Positions 9,917 through 18,556 of a DNA stretch of 53,296 nucleotides are shown here, in pieces (position 1 is the first letter of the stretch; every line of letters starts with the position of its first letter). This stretch comes from Salinivirgaceae bacterium. GTDB lineage: Bacteria; Bacteroidota; Bacteroidia; Bacteroidales; SZUA-534. The notes under the pieces are model-generated. The model was not told the origin of the DNA. It was given only the letters and a program-made list of their open reading frames with translations, and searched no databases. The position numbers and the translations under genes are program-made. Location of the stretch: assembly GCA_017527435.1 (NCBI GenBank), contig JAFXQB010000015.1, positions 1 to 53,296 of the forward strand, read 5' to 3'.

Positions 9917-11983
9917 ATGACTGAATATAAAAGATACACAATCACATCGGCTCTGCCTTACGCCAACGGGCCGGTGCACATCGGGCATTTGGCCGGGGTT
10001 TATGTGCCAGCCGACATCTACGCACGCTACCTGCGGGCTCGCGGGCGCGACGTTATGTTCATCGGCGGAAGCGACGAGCACGGCGTGCCCGTTACCATCC
10101 GCGCGCAGAAAGAGGGCATCACGGTGCAGGAGGTGGTGGACCGCTACCACAATCTGATTAAAAAATCGTTTGAGGAGTTCGGCATCTCGTTCGACGTTTA
10201 CAGCCGCACCACATCGGCCATCCACCATAAGTTTGCCGCCGATTTCTTCCGCAAACTCTACGACGGCGGCCTGCTTGAGGAGAAGACCGAGGAGCAGTTC
10301 TGCGACGAGCAGACGGGCGAGTTCCTGACCGACCGTAACATTGTGGGCGAGTGCCCGCGCTGCCATTTCACGGGCGCTTACGGCGACCAATGCGAGAAGT
10401 GCGGTGCAACTCTTTCGCCCGACGAACTCATCAACCCAACCAACAAGAACCACCCTGGCCACGGCCTTGTGAAGCGCCCGACCAAAAACTGGTATCTGCC
10501 GCTGGGCAACTATCAGGAGTGGCTCAAAAAATGGATTATCGAGGGCCACAAGGAGTGGAAAACCAACGTGTACGGACAGTGCAAGTCGTGGTTGGATATG
10601 GATTTGCAATCGCGGGCAATGACGCGCGACCTTGAATGGGGCATTCCCGTGCCAATCGAGGGCGTGAAGGGCAAGGTGCTCTATGTTTGGTTCGACGCGC
10701 CAATTGGCTATATATCAAACACAAAGGAACTTTGCGACAGCCAACCCGAACGCTGGGGCAACTGGGAAAAGTGGTGGAAGGACAACGACACGCGGCTCAT
10801 CCACTTCATCGGCAAGGACAACATTGTGTTCCACTGCATCATCTTCCCGTCAATGCTGAAGGCGCACGGCGGCTACATTCTGCCCGACAACGTGCCCGCC
10901 AACGAGTTCCTGAACCTTGAGGGCGACAAGATTTCGACTTCGAAGAACTGGGCCGTATGGCTGAACGAATACTTGGTGGATTTCCCTGGAAAACAGGACG
11001 TTCTGCGCTACGTGCTCACCGCCAACGCACCCGAAACCAAGGATAACGACTTCACCTGGAAGGACTTCCAAGCCCGCAACAACAACGAGTTGGTGGCCAT
11101 TCTGGGCAACTTTGTGAACCGCACCATTGTGCTTACGCAGAAATATTACGGTGGAAAGGCGCCCGCAGCAGCCGAACTCACTGATTACGACCGTGATACA
11201 CTCGCCGAATTGGCCGCAAGCAAGGCCCGCATTGAGGAGGCCATTGAGCAGTTCCGCTTCCGCGAAGCCCTGAAACTGGTAATGGACATTGCCCGTCTGG
11301 GTAACAAATATCTGGCCGAGACCGAGCCGTGGAAGGTTGTGAAAACCGACCCCGACCGCGTGCGCACCATAATGAATATCTGCTTGCAGATTGTTGCGAA
11401 TCTGTCGGTTGCGTGCGACCCGTTTATGCCGTTCAGCGCCGAGAAAATGCGCAAGTTGCTCAACATTCCGCAACTGAACTGGGAGCATCTGGGCGCGCCA
11501 AATCTGATTGAGGACGGGCACCAAATCGGCGAGCCGTTCCTGCTGTTCGAGAAGATTGAAGACGAGCCGATTGACACTCAAATCAAGCGCTTGGAGGACA
11601 TCAAAAAGGCGAACGAGGCTGCCGAACTGGCCAACACCCCCGCCGCCCCAATGAAGCCGCTCATCACCTACGACGACTTCAGCAAAATGGACATCCGCAC
11701 AGCCACAATCCTTGAGGCGGAGCGCGTGCCAAAATCCGACAAACTTATGAAACTGCTGGTCGACACAGGAATCGACAAGCGCACCGTTGTGTCGGGTGTG
11801 GCAAAGCACTTCACAGCCGAAGAACTTATCGGCAAACGCGTCACCATTCTGGCCAACCTTGCCCCGCGCAAACTGATGGGCATCGAGAGCCACGGAATGA
11901 TTCTGATGGCCGAAAACTTCGATGGCGCCCTGTCGATGATTCCGTGCGAGAAGGATTTCAAGAATGGGTCGGTGATTTGTTAG
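9917..11983 (+). CDS. metG: Methionyl-tRNA synthetase with C-terminal tRNA-binding domain
   Basis: Charges tRNA-Met, 688 aa. Seen: class I signature HIGH (21-24) in [14 protein letters not shown]; a zinc knuckle with two CxxC pairs (CPRC and CEKC, about 145-165); KMSKS-loop variant KISTS (about 338); and the anticodon-binding helical domain. At about 575-688 lies an OB-fold appendix ([18 protein letters not shown] through [14 protein letters not shown]) as in the long, dimerising MetG form. Start ATG at 9917 gives the standard N-terminus. It is a single-gene unit ended by the hairpin at 12061. Confidence 0.98.
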   Translation: MTEYKRYTITSALPYANGPVHIGHLAGVYVPADIYARYLRARGRDVMFIGGSDEHGVPVTIRAQKEGITVQEVVDRYHNLIKKSFEEFGISFDVYSRTTSAIHHKFAADFFRKLYDGGLLEEKTEEQFCDEQTGEFLTDRNIVGECPRCHFTGAYGDQCEKCGATLSPDELINPTNKNHPGHGLVKRPTKNWYLPLGNYQEWLKKWIIEGHKEWKTNVYGQCKSWLDMDLQSRAMTRDLEWGIPVPIEGVKGKVLYVWFDAPIGYISNTKELCDSQPERWGNWEKWWKDNDTRLIHFIGKDNIVFHCIIFPSMLKAHGGYILPDNVPANEFLNLEGDKISTSKNWAVWLNEYLVDFPGKQDVLRYVLTANAPETKDNDFTWKDFQARNNNELVAILGNFVNRTIVLTQKYYGGKAPAAAELTDYDRDTLAELAASKARIEEAIEQFRFREALKLVMDIARLGNKYLAETEPWKVVKTDPDRVRTIMNICLQIVANLSVACDPFMPFSAEKMRKLLNIPQLNWEHLGAPNLIEDGHQIGEPFLLFEKIEDEPIDTQIKRLEDIKKANEAAELANTPAAPMKPLITYDDFSKMDIRTATILEAERVPKSDKLMKLLVDTGIDKRTVVSGVAKHFTAEELIGKRVTILANLAPRKLMGIESHGMILMAENFDGALSMIPCEKDFKNGSVIC

Positions 11984-12022
11984 TTAACGCAGACACAAAC
12001 AAAAAACGAAAACAATGGTTTT

Positions 12023-12047
12023 GTAGGGACGTGGCGTGCCGCGTCCG
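12023..12047 (+). repeat. Dispersed GTAGGGACG palindrome, copy 1
   Basis: GTAGGGACGTGGC followed by a near-complementary GCCGCGTCC arm: a 9-bp stem with one mismatch and a 2-nt loop. Same family as the copies at 15637, 15766, 31100 and 31616. Confidence 0.7.
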
Positions 12048-12060
12048 CGAAAGATAATTG

Positions 12061-12086
12061 ACGGGGACGTGAGTTCCCGTTTTTTT
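12061..12086 (+). terminator. Intrinsic terminator downstream of metG
   Basis: ACGGGGA (12061-12067) pairs with TTCCCGT (12074-12080, one G-T pair) over a 6-nt loop, followed by a T run. The rest of 11984-12253 holds palindrome copy 1 and AT-rich DNA; no gene is seen there. Confidence 0.8.
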
Positions 12087-12253
12087 GTTTAGCAAAGATG
12101 GGGTAACACATTCGCTGTTCATTCAAAAAAATCATTTTCATTTCACGACCAACATACTTATATTTGACCTGTTGTTTAATGCATACGGCAGAGTAAACTA
12201 AAATGTCTGGAACGACAAACTGTTAATATTCTGAATTTTATATCAACGCTATA

Positions 12254-13096
12254 ATGACCGACCACAACGAAATAATTCTTTACCAGCCCGACGATACGGT
12301 GAAACTCGAAGTGCGTGTTGATGAGGAGACCGTTTGGTTGACGCAACAGCAGATGGCGGAATTGTTTGAGACCACTCCGCAAAATATTACTATGCATATT
12401 CGCAATTTATACAATGAAGGCGAATTGGATATGAATCCAACTTGTAAGGATTTCTTACAAGTTCGAACAGAGGGAAACAGAACTGTCAAACGAATACAAA
12501 AAATATATAACCTTGATGTCATAATATCAGTAGGTTACCGTGTGAAATCGTTACGCGGCACACAATTCCGTCAATGGGCCAACCGCGTGTTGAAAGAGTA
12601 TTTGCTTAAGGGATATTCAATAAATCAGCGTTTTGAACGGCTGGAGCAGCGGGTGGCTGAAACCGAAAACAAAATCGACTTCTTTGTCCGCACTTCGCTG
12701 CCGCCTGTTGAGGGAATATTCTACAACGGCCAGATTTTCGATGCCTACAAGTTTGTAAGCGACTTAATTCGTAGTGCAAACCGCCGCATAGTCTTGATTG
12801 ACAATTATGTTGACGACACAGTCCTGCAAATGCTCAATAAACGGCAAACTAATGTGACAGCAAAAATCTACACAAAAACAATTAGTGCTAATTTGCAACT
12901 CGATTTGCAAAGGCATAATGCACAATATGAGCCGATTGAGATTCAAGAGTTTGCCGACTCTCACGACCGTTTCTTGATAATCGACAACGATGCCTACCAT
13001 ATTGGCGCATCAATCAAGGATTTGGGCAAAAAGTGGTTTGCTTTCTGCAAAATGGAAACCGATGCAAATATTTTACTTAATAAAATAACTAACTGA
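12254..13096 (+). CDS. RhuM-family protein with degenerate PLD-like C-terminal domain
   Basis: 280 aa. The N-terminal half matches the RhuM family: EETVWLTQQQMAELFETTPQNITMHI looks like a helix-turn-helix, then RVKSLRGTQFRQWANRVLKEYLLKGYSIN, typical of RhuM. From about 175 onward a second domain (FDAYKFVSDLIRSANRRIVLIDNYVDD) leads to H237-x-R239-x4-D244-x6-GAS, which resembles a phospholipase D HKD motif with Lys replaced by Arg. RhuM was named from a Salmonella pathogenicity island, and members are common in mobile and accessory DNA; molecular function is not established. It is the first gene of an AT-rich accessory island after metG. Confidence 0.88.
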   Translation: MTDHNEIILYQPDDTVKLEVRVDEETVWLTQQQMAELFETTPQNITMHIRNLYNEGELDMNPTCKDFLQVRTEGNRTVKRIQKIYNLDVIISVGYRVKSLRGTQFRQWANRVLKEYLLKGYSINQRFERLEQRVAETENKIDFFVRTSLPPVEGIFYNGQIFDAYKFVSDLIRSANRRIVLIDNYVDDTVLQMLNKRQTNVTAKIYTKTISANLQLDLQRHNAQYEPIEIQEFADSHDRFLIIDNDAYHIGASIKDLGKKWFAFCKMETDANILLNKITN

Positions 13097-13204
13097 CATA
13101 TTGCGCTTTTCGTTCATATTCTCTTGACGAAAAATCCCACAAATTTTGTATTTAAAAGTTATGCACAAAAAATGACTGAATCGCATTTTAGTGTCCAAAA
13201 TCCG

Positions 13205-13212
13205 TATTTTTG
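13205..13212 (+). promoter_or_regulatory. Candidate -7 element for the DUF4062 gene
   Basis: TATTTTTG matches the Bacteroides TAnnTTTG -7 consensus 73 bp before the ATG. No well-spaced -33 TTTG is evident, so confidence is limited. Confidence 0.4.
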
Positions 13213-13284
13213 ATAGCCTGCAAGAACTATTAACATCCAAATGGTATTGATGTACATAACACCACTTATTAAATTTAACGATTT

Positions 13285-14283
13285 ATGGAAAAACGCTACC
13301 AAATATTTATCAGTTCAACGTTTTCTGACTTAAAAGAAGAACGTACCAAGGTAATGCAAACCATTATGAGTTTAGATTGTATTCCCGCCGGGATGGAATT
13401 GTTCCCTGCTATGGATGAGGAACAATTTGAATTCATAAAAAAAATCATTGATGATTGCGACTATTATATTCTAATGATTGGTGCAAGATATGGTAGTATG
13501 GATGAAAGCGGTGTTAGTTATACCGAAAAGGAATATGATTATGCTGTTTCAAAGAATATTCCTGTTTTAGCATTTTTAAATAAAGACATATCATCTATAC
13601 CATTGAGCAAAGCTGATTTGAAGGATGATTTAAGGGAAAAACTTGACAAATTCCGCAAAAAAGTTGAAACGGGAAGATTGGTCAAATATTGGAAAAACGC
13701 TGACGAACTTAACGCAGAAGTTGCTATCAGTTTGCCGAAGATGATAAAAACATATCCACGAACAGGTTGGGTAAAGGCAAATTTAATGGCAAATAGTGAG
13801 TCATTGCAAGAAATCAACGAATTACGAAAAGAAAATGAAGCTTTTAGAGCTTACAAGGCTCGAATTGAAAAAGATATTAATGGTGCTATCGACATTGCGG
13901 ATTGGGATGAAATTTTCACAGCACATATTATGAAATATAATTGGGATATTTGGGGTAATACAGACAATCGGGAGATTATTACTTTGAAATTCTCGTACAC
14001 GTGGCTCGAATGGTTCAAAATAGCAGCAATAAAACTGGAAAATAATAGGTCTGTTAATATTTCCGAAGTTTTTTCTTCTGCAATAGAAGAAAAAGAAAAT
14101 ATTAAGGAAAGTGGATTTAGTATTGACCCCGATGATTTGACTACAATTAGACATCAATTTATTACATACGGAGTAATAACAAGAAATACAACGGGTTTTG
14201 AAGAAATATGGTCATTAACTAAAAAGGGCGAGAAATTGTTATCAAAGTTAATGTGCGTGAAAACAAAAAAAAGCAAACAATAA
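13285..14283 (+). CDS. DUF4062-domain protein with winged-helix-like C-terminus
   Basis: 332 aa, strongly AT-rich compared with metG and cysS. The N-terminal 100 residues carry the DUF4062 pattern: [19 protein letters not shown] at the start, [16 protein letters not shown] in the middle and [21 protein letters not shown], with the conserved S-x-T-x-x-E-Y-like site. A helical linker (about 165-200) leads to a C-terminal part (about 205-325) ending in [17 protein letters not shown], the shape of a winged-helix domain. DUF4062 is a Rossmann-like, TIR-resembling domain often found as the N-terminal part of NLR-like and other conflict-system proteins; here there is no NTPase. A defence or signalling role is inference. 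It stands alone between RhuM and a candidate ncRNA. Confidence 0.85.
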   Translation: MEKRYQIFISSTFSDLKEERTKVMQTIMSLDCIPAGMELFPAMDEEQFEFIKKIIDDCDYYILMIGARYGSMDESGVSYTEKEYDYAVSKNIPVLAFLNKDISSIPLSKADLKDDLREKLDKFRKKVETGRLVKYWKNADELNAEVAISLPKMIKTYPRTGWVKANLMANSESLQEINELRKENEAFRAYKARIEKDINGAIDIADWDEIFTAHIMKYNWDIWGNTDNREIITLKFSYTWLEWFKIAAIKLENNRSVNISEVFSSAIEEKENIKESGFSIDPDDLTTIRHQFITYGVITRNTTGFEEIWSLTKKGEKLLSKLMCVKTKKSKQ

Positions 14284-14410
14284 TGTATTTACAAATACAT
14301 ATTTTATCTTTGATTGCGGTATGAAATTTAAAGTTGTTTTGCCTATGGTATAAAAAACGATATTTTAAACATCAGTATTACAACATATTAAAGCAGAACT
14401 TTTTCTTCCT

Positions 14411-14549
14411 TACAGAAAAATTGGCACTTTTAGGTATATAGGAGAAATGAGTTTGCCACGCTTTGGCGTGTGCTTGACTTATTTCGTATATACCAGGTTA
14501 CGCCAATTACCTCTGTAAGCGGGAATAGTTGAGATTCACGCTTTTTTTA
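14411..14549 (+). ncRNA. Candidate structured RNA: long hairpin plus terminator
   Basis: This is the main content of the 333-bp gap 14284-14616. Nested complementary arms: TACAG 14411-14415 with CTGTA 14513-14517; AATTGGC 14419-14425 with GCCAATT 14502-14508; GGTATATA 14433-14440 with TATATACC 14487-14494; GAAATGAG 14444-14451 with CTTATTTC 14478-14485 (one G-U); and tip stem CACGC 14457-14461 with GCGTG 14466-14470. About 35 base pairs in 107 nt. An intrinsic terminator starts at 14518. It could be a free small RNA, an attenuating leader of the next gene, or a palindromic mobile repeat. I do not recognise the family, and the strand is chosen from the T run. Confidence 0.6.
14518..14549 (+). 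terminator. Intrinsic terminator of the candidate ncRNA
   Basis: AGCG-G-GAAT pairs with ATTC-A-CGCT around a 7-nt loop (14518-14542), one internal mismatch, followed directly by seven more T. It abuts the long hairpin and lies 68 bp before the next start codon. Confidence 0.7.
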
Positions 14550-14616
14550 TGTTTTATGGCGAATGTGTAAGTAAGGATTAGTTGTTAGTTGTTTAATATT
14601 TTAAAATCTGGTTAAA

Positions 14617-15738
14617 ATGAAAAAATTAGTATCTCTATTTTTTATTTGTTCTTCGCTGATTAGTTCTGCAAAAACAATTTGGGTTTGTGATAGTTTGACA
14701 ACTTATACTTGGAAAAACAATGATTGGAATATTTTAACAAAGTCAGTTTTTGAATACGATAATATTGGCAATCAAACACAACAAATCTTGTTTTATTGGG
14801 AAAATGGATGGAAAGAATCTGTTAAGTACACTTATGAGTACGATAACAATGGTAATCAATCACAATTGAACAATTATAGTTGGAATAATGGATGGGGTAA
14901 CAACACAAAATCCGTTTTTGAGTACGATGGTAATGGAAAAACAACACAAGTGATTTCTTATACTTGGAATAATGAGTGGAAGGAAAGCTCGAAATCAGTA
15001 TATGAATATAGTAATGGAAATCAATCACAACAAATTATGTACAGTTGGAACAATGGGTGGAAGGAATCCATTAAATACACCTACGAGTATGATGATAAGG
15101 GGAATCAGATACAAATAAATACTTATAGATGGGACAATGAATGGGAAGCTAATTTAAAGACAATTTATGAATACGACAATGACGGAAATACAACACAAAT
15201 GATTTCTTATACTTGGAATAATGACTGGAAAGAAAGTTCAAAAACTATATATGCATATAGCAACGGAAAAGAAACTCAACATATTCAATATTTCTGGAAT
15301 AATGGATGGAAAGAGTATACAAAGCAGGCATTTGAATATGACAACAATGGAAATCAAACACAATGTATTTCTTATAGTTGGAACAACGAATGGACAAATT
15401 TTTCAAAAATGGTCCGAAAATACGAAAGTATAGCAATAGAAGAAAACAATAACAATATCACAAACAACGGTGAAGAAAACAACAACGAGAATCAAGGCGG
15501 TAATACCAATCCTGTTACCGCCGTTTCGGAATCAGCCGCCAACGCCATCAACATCTATGCCCGCGGCAACACCATTATTGTAGAGAACGCCACCGAAGTA
15601 ATCCGCATTTATGATGCAATGGGCAGAATGGTTGGCAGGGACGCAACGCCTTGCGTCCGTGCAGAAATTCGTGTAAATGCCACAGGCGTTTACCTTGTCA
15701 AGGTCGGTAACGTGGCCAAACGCGTGATGGTGAATTGA
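14617..15738 (+). CDS. Secreted WNN-repeat protein with T9SS type A sorting domain
   Basis: 373 aa. An N-terminal signal peptide (MKKLVSLFFICSSLISSAK) is followed by nine 27-28-residue repeats of the form Y-x-W-N-N-x-W-K-E-S-x-K-x-x-Y-E-Y-D-N-x-G-N-x-T-Q (about 27-272). Units 4 and 7 lack one residue and resemble each other most, as do 2/5/8 and 3/6/9, so the array grew in blocks of three. After an Asn/Glu-rich linker (about 275-300) comes a T9SS type A sorting domain: NAINIYARGNTIIVENATEV, IRIYDAMGRMV, GVYLVKVG and a basic end KRVMVN. The protein should be exported by the T9SS encoded in this window and retained at or released from the surface. Function of the repeats is unknown. A palindromic repeat sits in frame inside the sorting domain (15637). 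Confidence 0.88.
   Translation: MKKLVSLFFICSSLISSAKTIWVCDSLTTYTWKNNDWNILTKSVFEYDNIGNQTQQILFYWENGWKESVKYTYEYDNNGNQSQLNNYSWNNGWGNNTKSVFEYDGNGKTTQVISYTWNNEWKESSKSVYEYSNGNQSQQIMYSWNNGWKESIKYTYEYDDKGNQIQINTYRWDNEWEANLKTIYEYDNDGNTTQMISYTWNNDWKESSKTIYAYSNGKETQHIQYFWNNGWKEYTKQAFEYDNNGNQTQCISYSWNNEWTNFSKMVRKYESIAIEENNNNITNNGEENNNENQGGNTNPVTAVSESAANAINIYARGNTIIVENATEVIRIYDAMGRMVGRDATPCVRAEIRVNATGVYLVKVGNVAKRVMVN
15637..15658 (+). repeat. Dispersed GGGACG palindrome, copy 2, inside a CDS
   Basis: GGACGCAA (15639-15646) pairs perfectly with TTGCGTCC (15651-15658) over a 4-nt loop. It encodes RDATPCVR between MGRMVG and AEIRV of the sorting domain, where related domains normally have only a short turn. 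Confidence 0.7.
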
Positions 15739-15765
15739 AATTTCAGATAAAACATTGATTATGTG

Positions 15766-15804
15766 GTAGGGACGGAAAGTTTTTTCGTTCCTACTTGTTT
15801 TTTT
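15766..15804 (+). terminator. Terminator of the WNN-repeat gene, built from palindrome copy 3
   Basis: GTAGGGACGGAAA (15766-15778) pairs with TTTCGTTCCTAC (15782-15794) as a nearly continuous stem with two G-T pairs, followed by a seven-T run at 15798. The left arm is the same GTAGGGACG sequence as the dispersed family, so a repeat copy appears to have been co-opted as a terminator. Confidence 0.75.
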
Positions 15805-15826
15805 GCTGCCAGTCTGTTACAAATCG

Positions 15827-16693
15827 CTAAAAATCGTCATCATTGTTGGGCAACTCATTGAATGGCAATCGAATGTTACCTAACTCTTTGGCATTTTTAG
15901 GGCTAATGGTTTCGCCGCCGCGTTCTTCCAACGACAATCTTGCGTCTCTTGCCACTTCTGCGCCCGAAATGGCTGCCATTGTACTTTCGTCCAAGTTTTT
16001 CGGATTGCTTTTCTGCGACAGTTCTGTGGCGGATGCTTCGGCCAACATATTAAGAATTAGTTCAATGTTTGTCATATTGTCGCGCAAGTTCTCTTTTTTT
16101 AAGCCTTTGAGCCGTTTGTATTCTTTGGTTGACATATCAGCCCACGTTCGATACATCAAATCAGTAAGATATGCATATTCTTGGCCTTGTTTGACGCCCG
16201 ACCTGTCCCATTCGTCGGTCAAAGCCTTTCTCACTTCGATTGATTTTATGCGTTGATTTATCCAATTCTCGCTATATCCGATACGGCGGTAATTTTTGAT
16301 GGCGCGGTCAATTGTCAATTCAGGGTCAACGCTTTCGTCTAAAATATCACTGCCAACTTTCGCAAGCCATTGCTTAAACGGTTCGGCTTTTTTGCTTGGA
16401 ATGGATTGTATTATTCTCAAAAGTTGCTCTGTATCAGCAACATCGGTTAATCGCATTTTCCCATCGGTTGCTAACATTTTCAACTGCTTACAATTTGTAA
16501 GCAGTTGGTTGGCACCTTCGGCAATCAACCTTTTCTTCAACACAGCCCAATATGTACTTGCGGAGCGAGCGTTTTCTTGGTCAGTAAGAACTGCAACTAC
16601 ATCCACAACAGAAAAGTACCAGCGTTCGTCATCATCGTTCCATTGAGAGCGTATTTTTCTGTTTTCAAAAAGTTGTATTTGATTGTTCTGCAT
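15827..16693 (-). CDS. BRO-N / DinD-like protein
   Basis: 288 aa. The N-terminal BRO domain is seen as IRSQWNDDDERWYFSVVDVVAVLTD followed by YWAVLKKRL and the DTEQLLRIIQSIPSKKAEPFKQWLAKVG segment. The C-terminal part (RIGYSENWINQRIKSIEVRKALTDEW, then AYLTDLMYRTWADMSTKEYKRLKGL and AEASATELS) matches DinD-like proteins, also called phage antirepressor or BRO family. E. coli DinD is damage-inducible and inhibits RecA; that function is not shown for this homologue. It converges on the WNN-repeat gene and is divergent from cysS, and its composition fits the accessory island. Confidence 0.88.
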   Translation of the reverse strand: MQNNQIQLFENRKIRSQWNDDDERWYFSVVDVVAVLTDQENARSASTYWAVLKKRLIAEGANQLLTNCKQLKMLATDGKMRLTDVADTEQLLRIIQSIPSKKAEPFKQWLAKVGSDILDESVDPELTIDRAIKNYRRIGYSENWINQRIKSIEVRKALTDEWDRSGVKQGQEYAYLTDLMYRTWADMSTKEYKRLKGLKKENLRDNMTNIELILNMLAEASATELSQKSNPKNLDESTMAAISGAEVARDARLSLEERGGETISPKNAKELGNIRLPFNELPNNDDDF

Positions 16694-16833
16694 ATATAGT
16701 TGCTTTAAAACTTAAAATTAATTTACGAGTTCGTCATAACTTACTGGGGCATTATTTTTTGCTGTCGAAACGCTTACACTTTTCATAAATGAAAGTTTTT
16801 ATATGCACCCCAAAGTTAAGCATTTTGGCGAAT

Positions 16834-16863
16834 TAGCTAATTCAAAAGAAAACTCTACTTTTG
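16834..16863 (+). promoter_or_regulatory. Candidate Bacteroides-type promoter of cysS
   Basis: TTTG at 16834-16837 and TACTTTTG at 16856-16863 (TAnnTTTG) are separated by 18 bp, close to the usual 19-21. The -7 box ends 40 bp before the cysS ATG. Confidence 0.55.
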
Positions 16864-16903
16864 TCAGGAAAACTTTGAAAGTTAAAACTTAAAACATCAG
16901 AAA

Positions 16904-18391
16904 ATGGAACAGTTATTCATATACAACACTTTAGCGCGTGCAAAACAACCGTTCAAGCCGATACACGAGGGCAGGGTTGGAATGTACGTCTGCGGGCCAA
17001 CGGTTTATGGCGATGCCCACCTGGGGCACGCTCGGCCTGCTATAACATTCGATATTCTCTATCGCTATCTGCTGCACCTGGGCTACAAGGTTCGCTACGT
17101 GCGCAACATTACCGATGTGGGCCACCTTGAGCACGATGCCGACGAGGGCGAGGACAAAATCGCAAAGAAAGCCCGTCTGGAGCAACTTGAGCCGATGGAG
17201 GTTGCGCAATATTACACCCTGCGCTACCACGAGGCGATGAACAAACTCAACGTTCTGCCGCCAACCATCGAGCCGCGCGCGTCGGGGCACATTATCGAGC
17301 AGATTGAGTTTGTGAAGAAGATTCTCGAAAACGGATTCGCCTACGAGAGCAACGGCTCAATATACTTTGATATTGAGGCATATAGCAAGAAATTCAAATA
17401 CGGCAAACTCTCGGGCCGCAATGTTGAGGAGATGCTCGAGACCACCCGCGCCCTTGACGGTCAGGATGAGAAGCGCCGCACGTGCGATTTTGCCCTTTGG
17501 AAACGCGCTCAACCTGAACACATTATGCGCTGGCCTTCGCCTTGGAGCGACGGTTTCCCTGGCTGGCATATCGAGTGCTCGGCAATGGGCTGCAAGTATC
17601 TGGGCGAAGAATTTGATATTCACGGTGGCGGTATGGACCTGATTTTTCCGCATCACGAAAGTGAGATTGCACAGTCGGCGGCAGCTCTGGGCCACGATTC
17701 GGTCCACTACTGGATGCACAACAATATGATTACCATCAACGGACAGAAGATGGGCAAGTCGCTTGGCAACTTCATCACGCTCGGCGAGTTCTTCAACGGC
17801 AGCCACAAGGATAAAGACGGCAACGAGATGCTCGACAAGGCTTATTCGCCAATGACCATCCGCTTCTTTATTCTTCAGGCGCACTACCGCTCAACGGTCG
17901 ATTTCTCGAACGAGGCTCTGCAAGCGTCGGAGAAAGGTTTGGCAAAGATTGTGGAGACCTACAACCGACTGATGAAACTGCGTGCGTCGGACAAGACCAC
18001 AGTTGATGTGGCTGGCTTGCGCGAGCGCTGCGAGGAGGCAATGTGCGACGATTTGAATACGCCAATCGTCATCTCGCACTTGTTCGAGGCTGCAAAGGCT
18101 GTGAACACCGTTGCCGACGGCAAGGGCACCATCAGTCAGGCCGACCTTGACGAGTTGCAAAGCGTGTTCCGCACGTTTGTTTGCGACATTCTCGGCCTTC
18201 AGGTTGAGGAGCAGGGCAGCGGCAGCAGCGAGTCGTACCGCAAAGCCGTCGACCTTCTGCTGTCAATTCGCCAACAGGCCAAGCAGAACAAGGACTGGGC
18301 CACAAGCGACCGCATCCGCAACGAGATGGCCGCCATCGGTTTCAACGTGAAAGACACCAAAGACGGGTTTGAGTGGGAGCTGGCAGAGTGA
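16904..18391 (+). CDS. cysS: Cysteinyl-tRNA synthetase
   Basis: Charges tRNA-Cys; 495 aa, the usual length. Seen: C30 zinc ligand in [18 protein letters not shown] with the HIGH-equivalent HLGH (39-42); WHIECSAMG, whose Cys is a further zinc ligand; [18 protein letters not shown] with the remaining ligand residues; KMSKS-loop KMGKSLGNF (about 283); and the C-terminal DALR-type helical domain. Start ATG 16904 follows a plausible promoter with a short leader. glnS follows 165 bp downstream. Confidence 0.98.
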   Translation: MEQLFIYNTLARAKQPFKPIHEGRVGMYVCGPTVYGDAHLGHARPAITFDILYRYLLHLGYKVRYVRNITDVGHLEHDADEGEDKIAKKARLEQLEPMEVAQYYTLRYHEAMNKLNVLPPTIEPRASGHIIEQIEFVKKILENGFAYESNGSIYFDIEAYSKKFKYGKLSGRNVEEMLETTRALDGQDEKRRTCDFALWKRAQPEHIMRWPSPWSDGFPGWHIECSAMGCKYLGEEFDIHGGGMDLIFPHHESEIAQSAAALGHDSVHYWMHNNMITINGQKMGKSLGNFITLGEFFNGSHKDKDGNEMLDKAYSPMTIRFFILQAHYRSTVDFSNEALQASEKGLAKIVETYNRLMKLRASDKTTVDVAGLRERCEEAMCDDLNTPIVISHLFEAAKAVNTVADGKGTISQADLDELQSVFRTFVCDILGLQVEEQGSGSSESYRKAVDLLLSIRQQAKQNKDWATSDRIRNEMAAIGFNVKDTKDGFEWELAE

Positions 18392-18423
18392 TTTTATTAT
18401 TTAGAAATTAGGATTGAAAAATA

Positions 18424-18540
18424 AAGGTTGAGAGGGTTGAGAAAGTTTAGAAGTTAAGAAGTTGAGAATGGTTGTTATCTAAACAGCGAAGCGACTCAAC
18501 TTCTCAACAGCGAAGCGACTCAACTTTTAAACAGTTAAAC
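18424..18540. repeat. Low-complexity GTTGAG repeats with a 24-bp tandem duplication
   Basis: The cysS-glnS gap contains repeated GGTTGAGA/GAAGTTGAG words on one side, then two copies of a 24-bp unit beginning AACAGCGAAGCGACTCAACT at 18482 and 18506. AAGTTGAG (18459-18466) is complementary to CTCAACTT (18495-18502), so a transcript could form a stem-loop between the two genes. Confidence 0.75.
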
Positions 18541-18556
18541 GATTAAACAACAAAAT

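Noticed and set aside
10850..11893. 347-codon minus-strand frame opposite metG
   Set aside because: Shadow of the metG coding strand; no recognisable motif.
16694..16903. T-box or other leader riboswitch for cysS
   Set aside because: The leader after the likely promoter is only about 35 nt and contains no T-box or antiterminator elements; metG and glnS leaders are also too short.
18482..18530. Possible mini-CRISPR from two 24-bp repeats
   Set aside because: The units are contiguous with no spacers and no cas gene is present.
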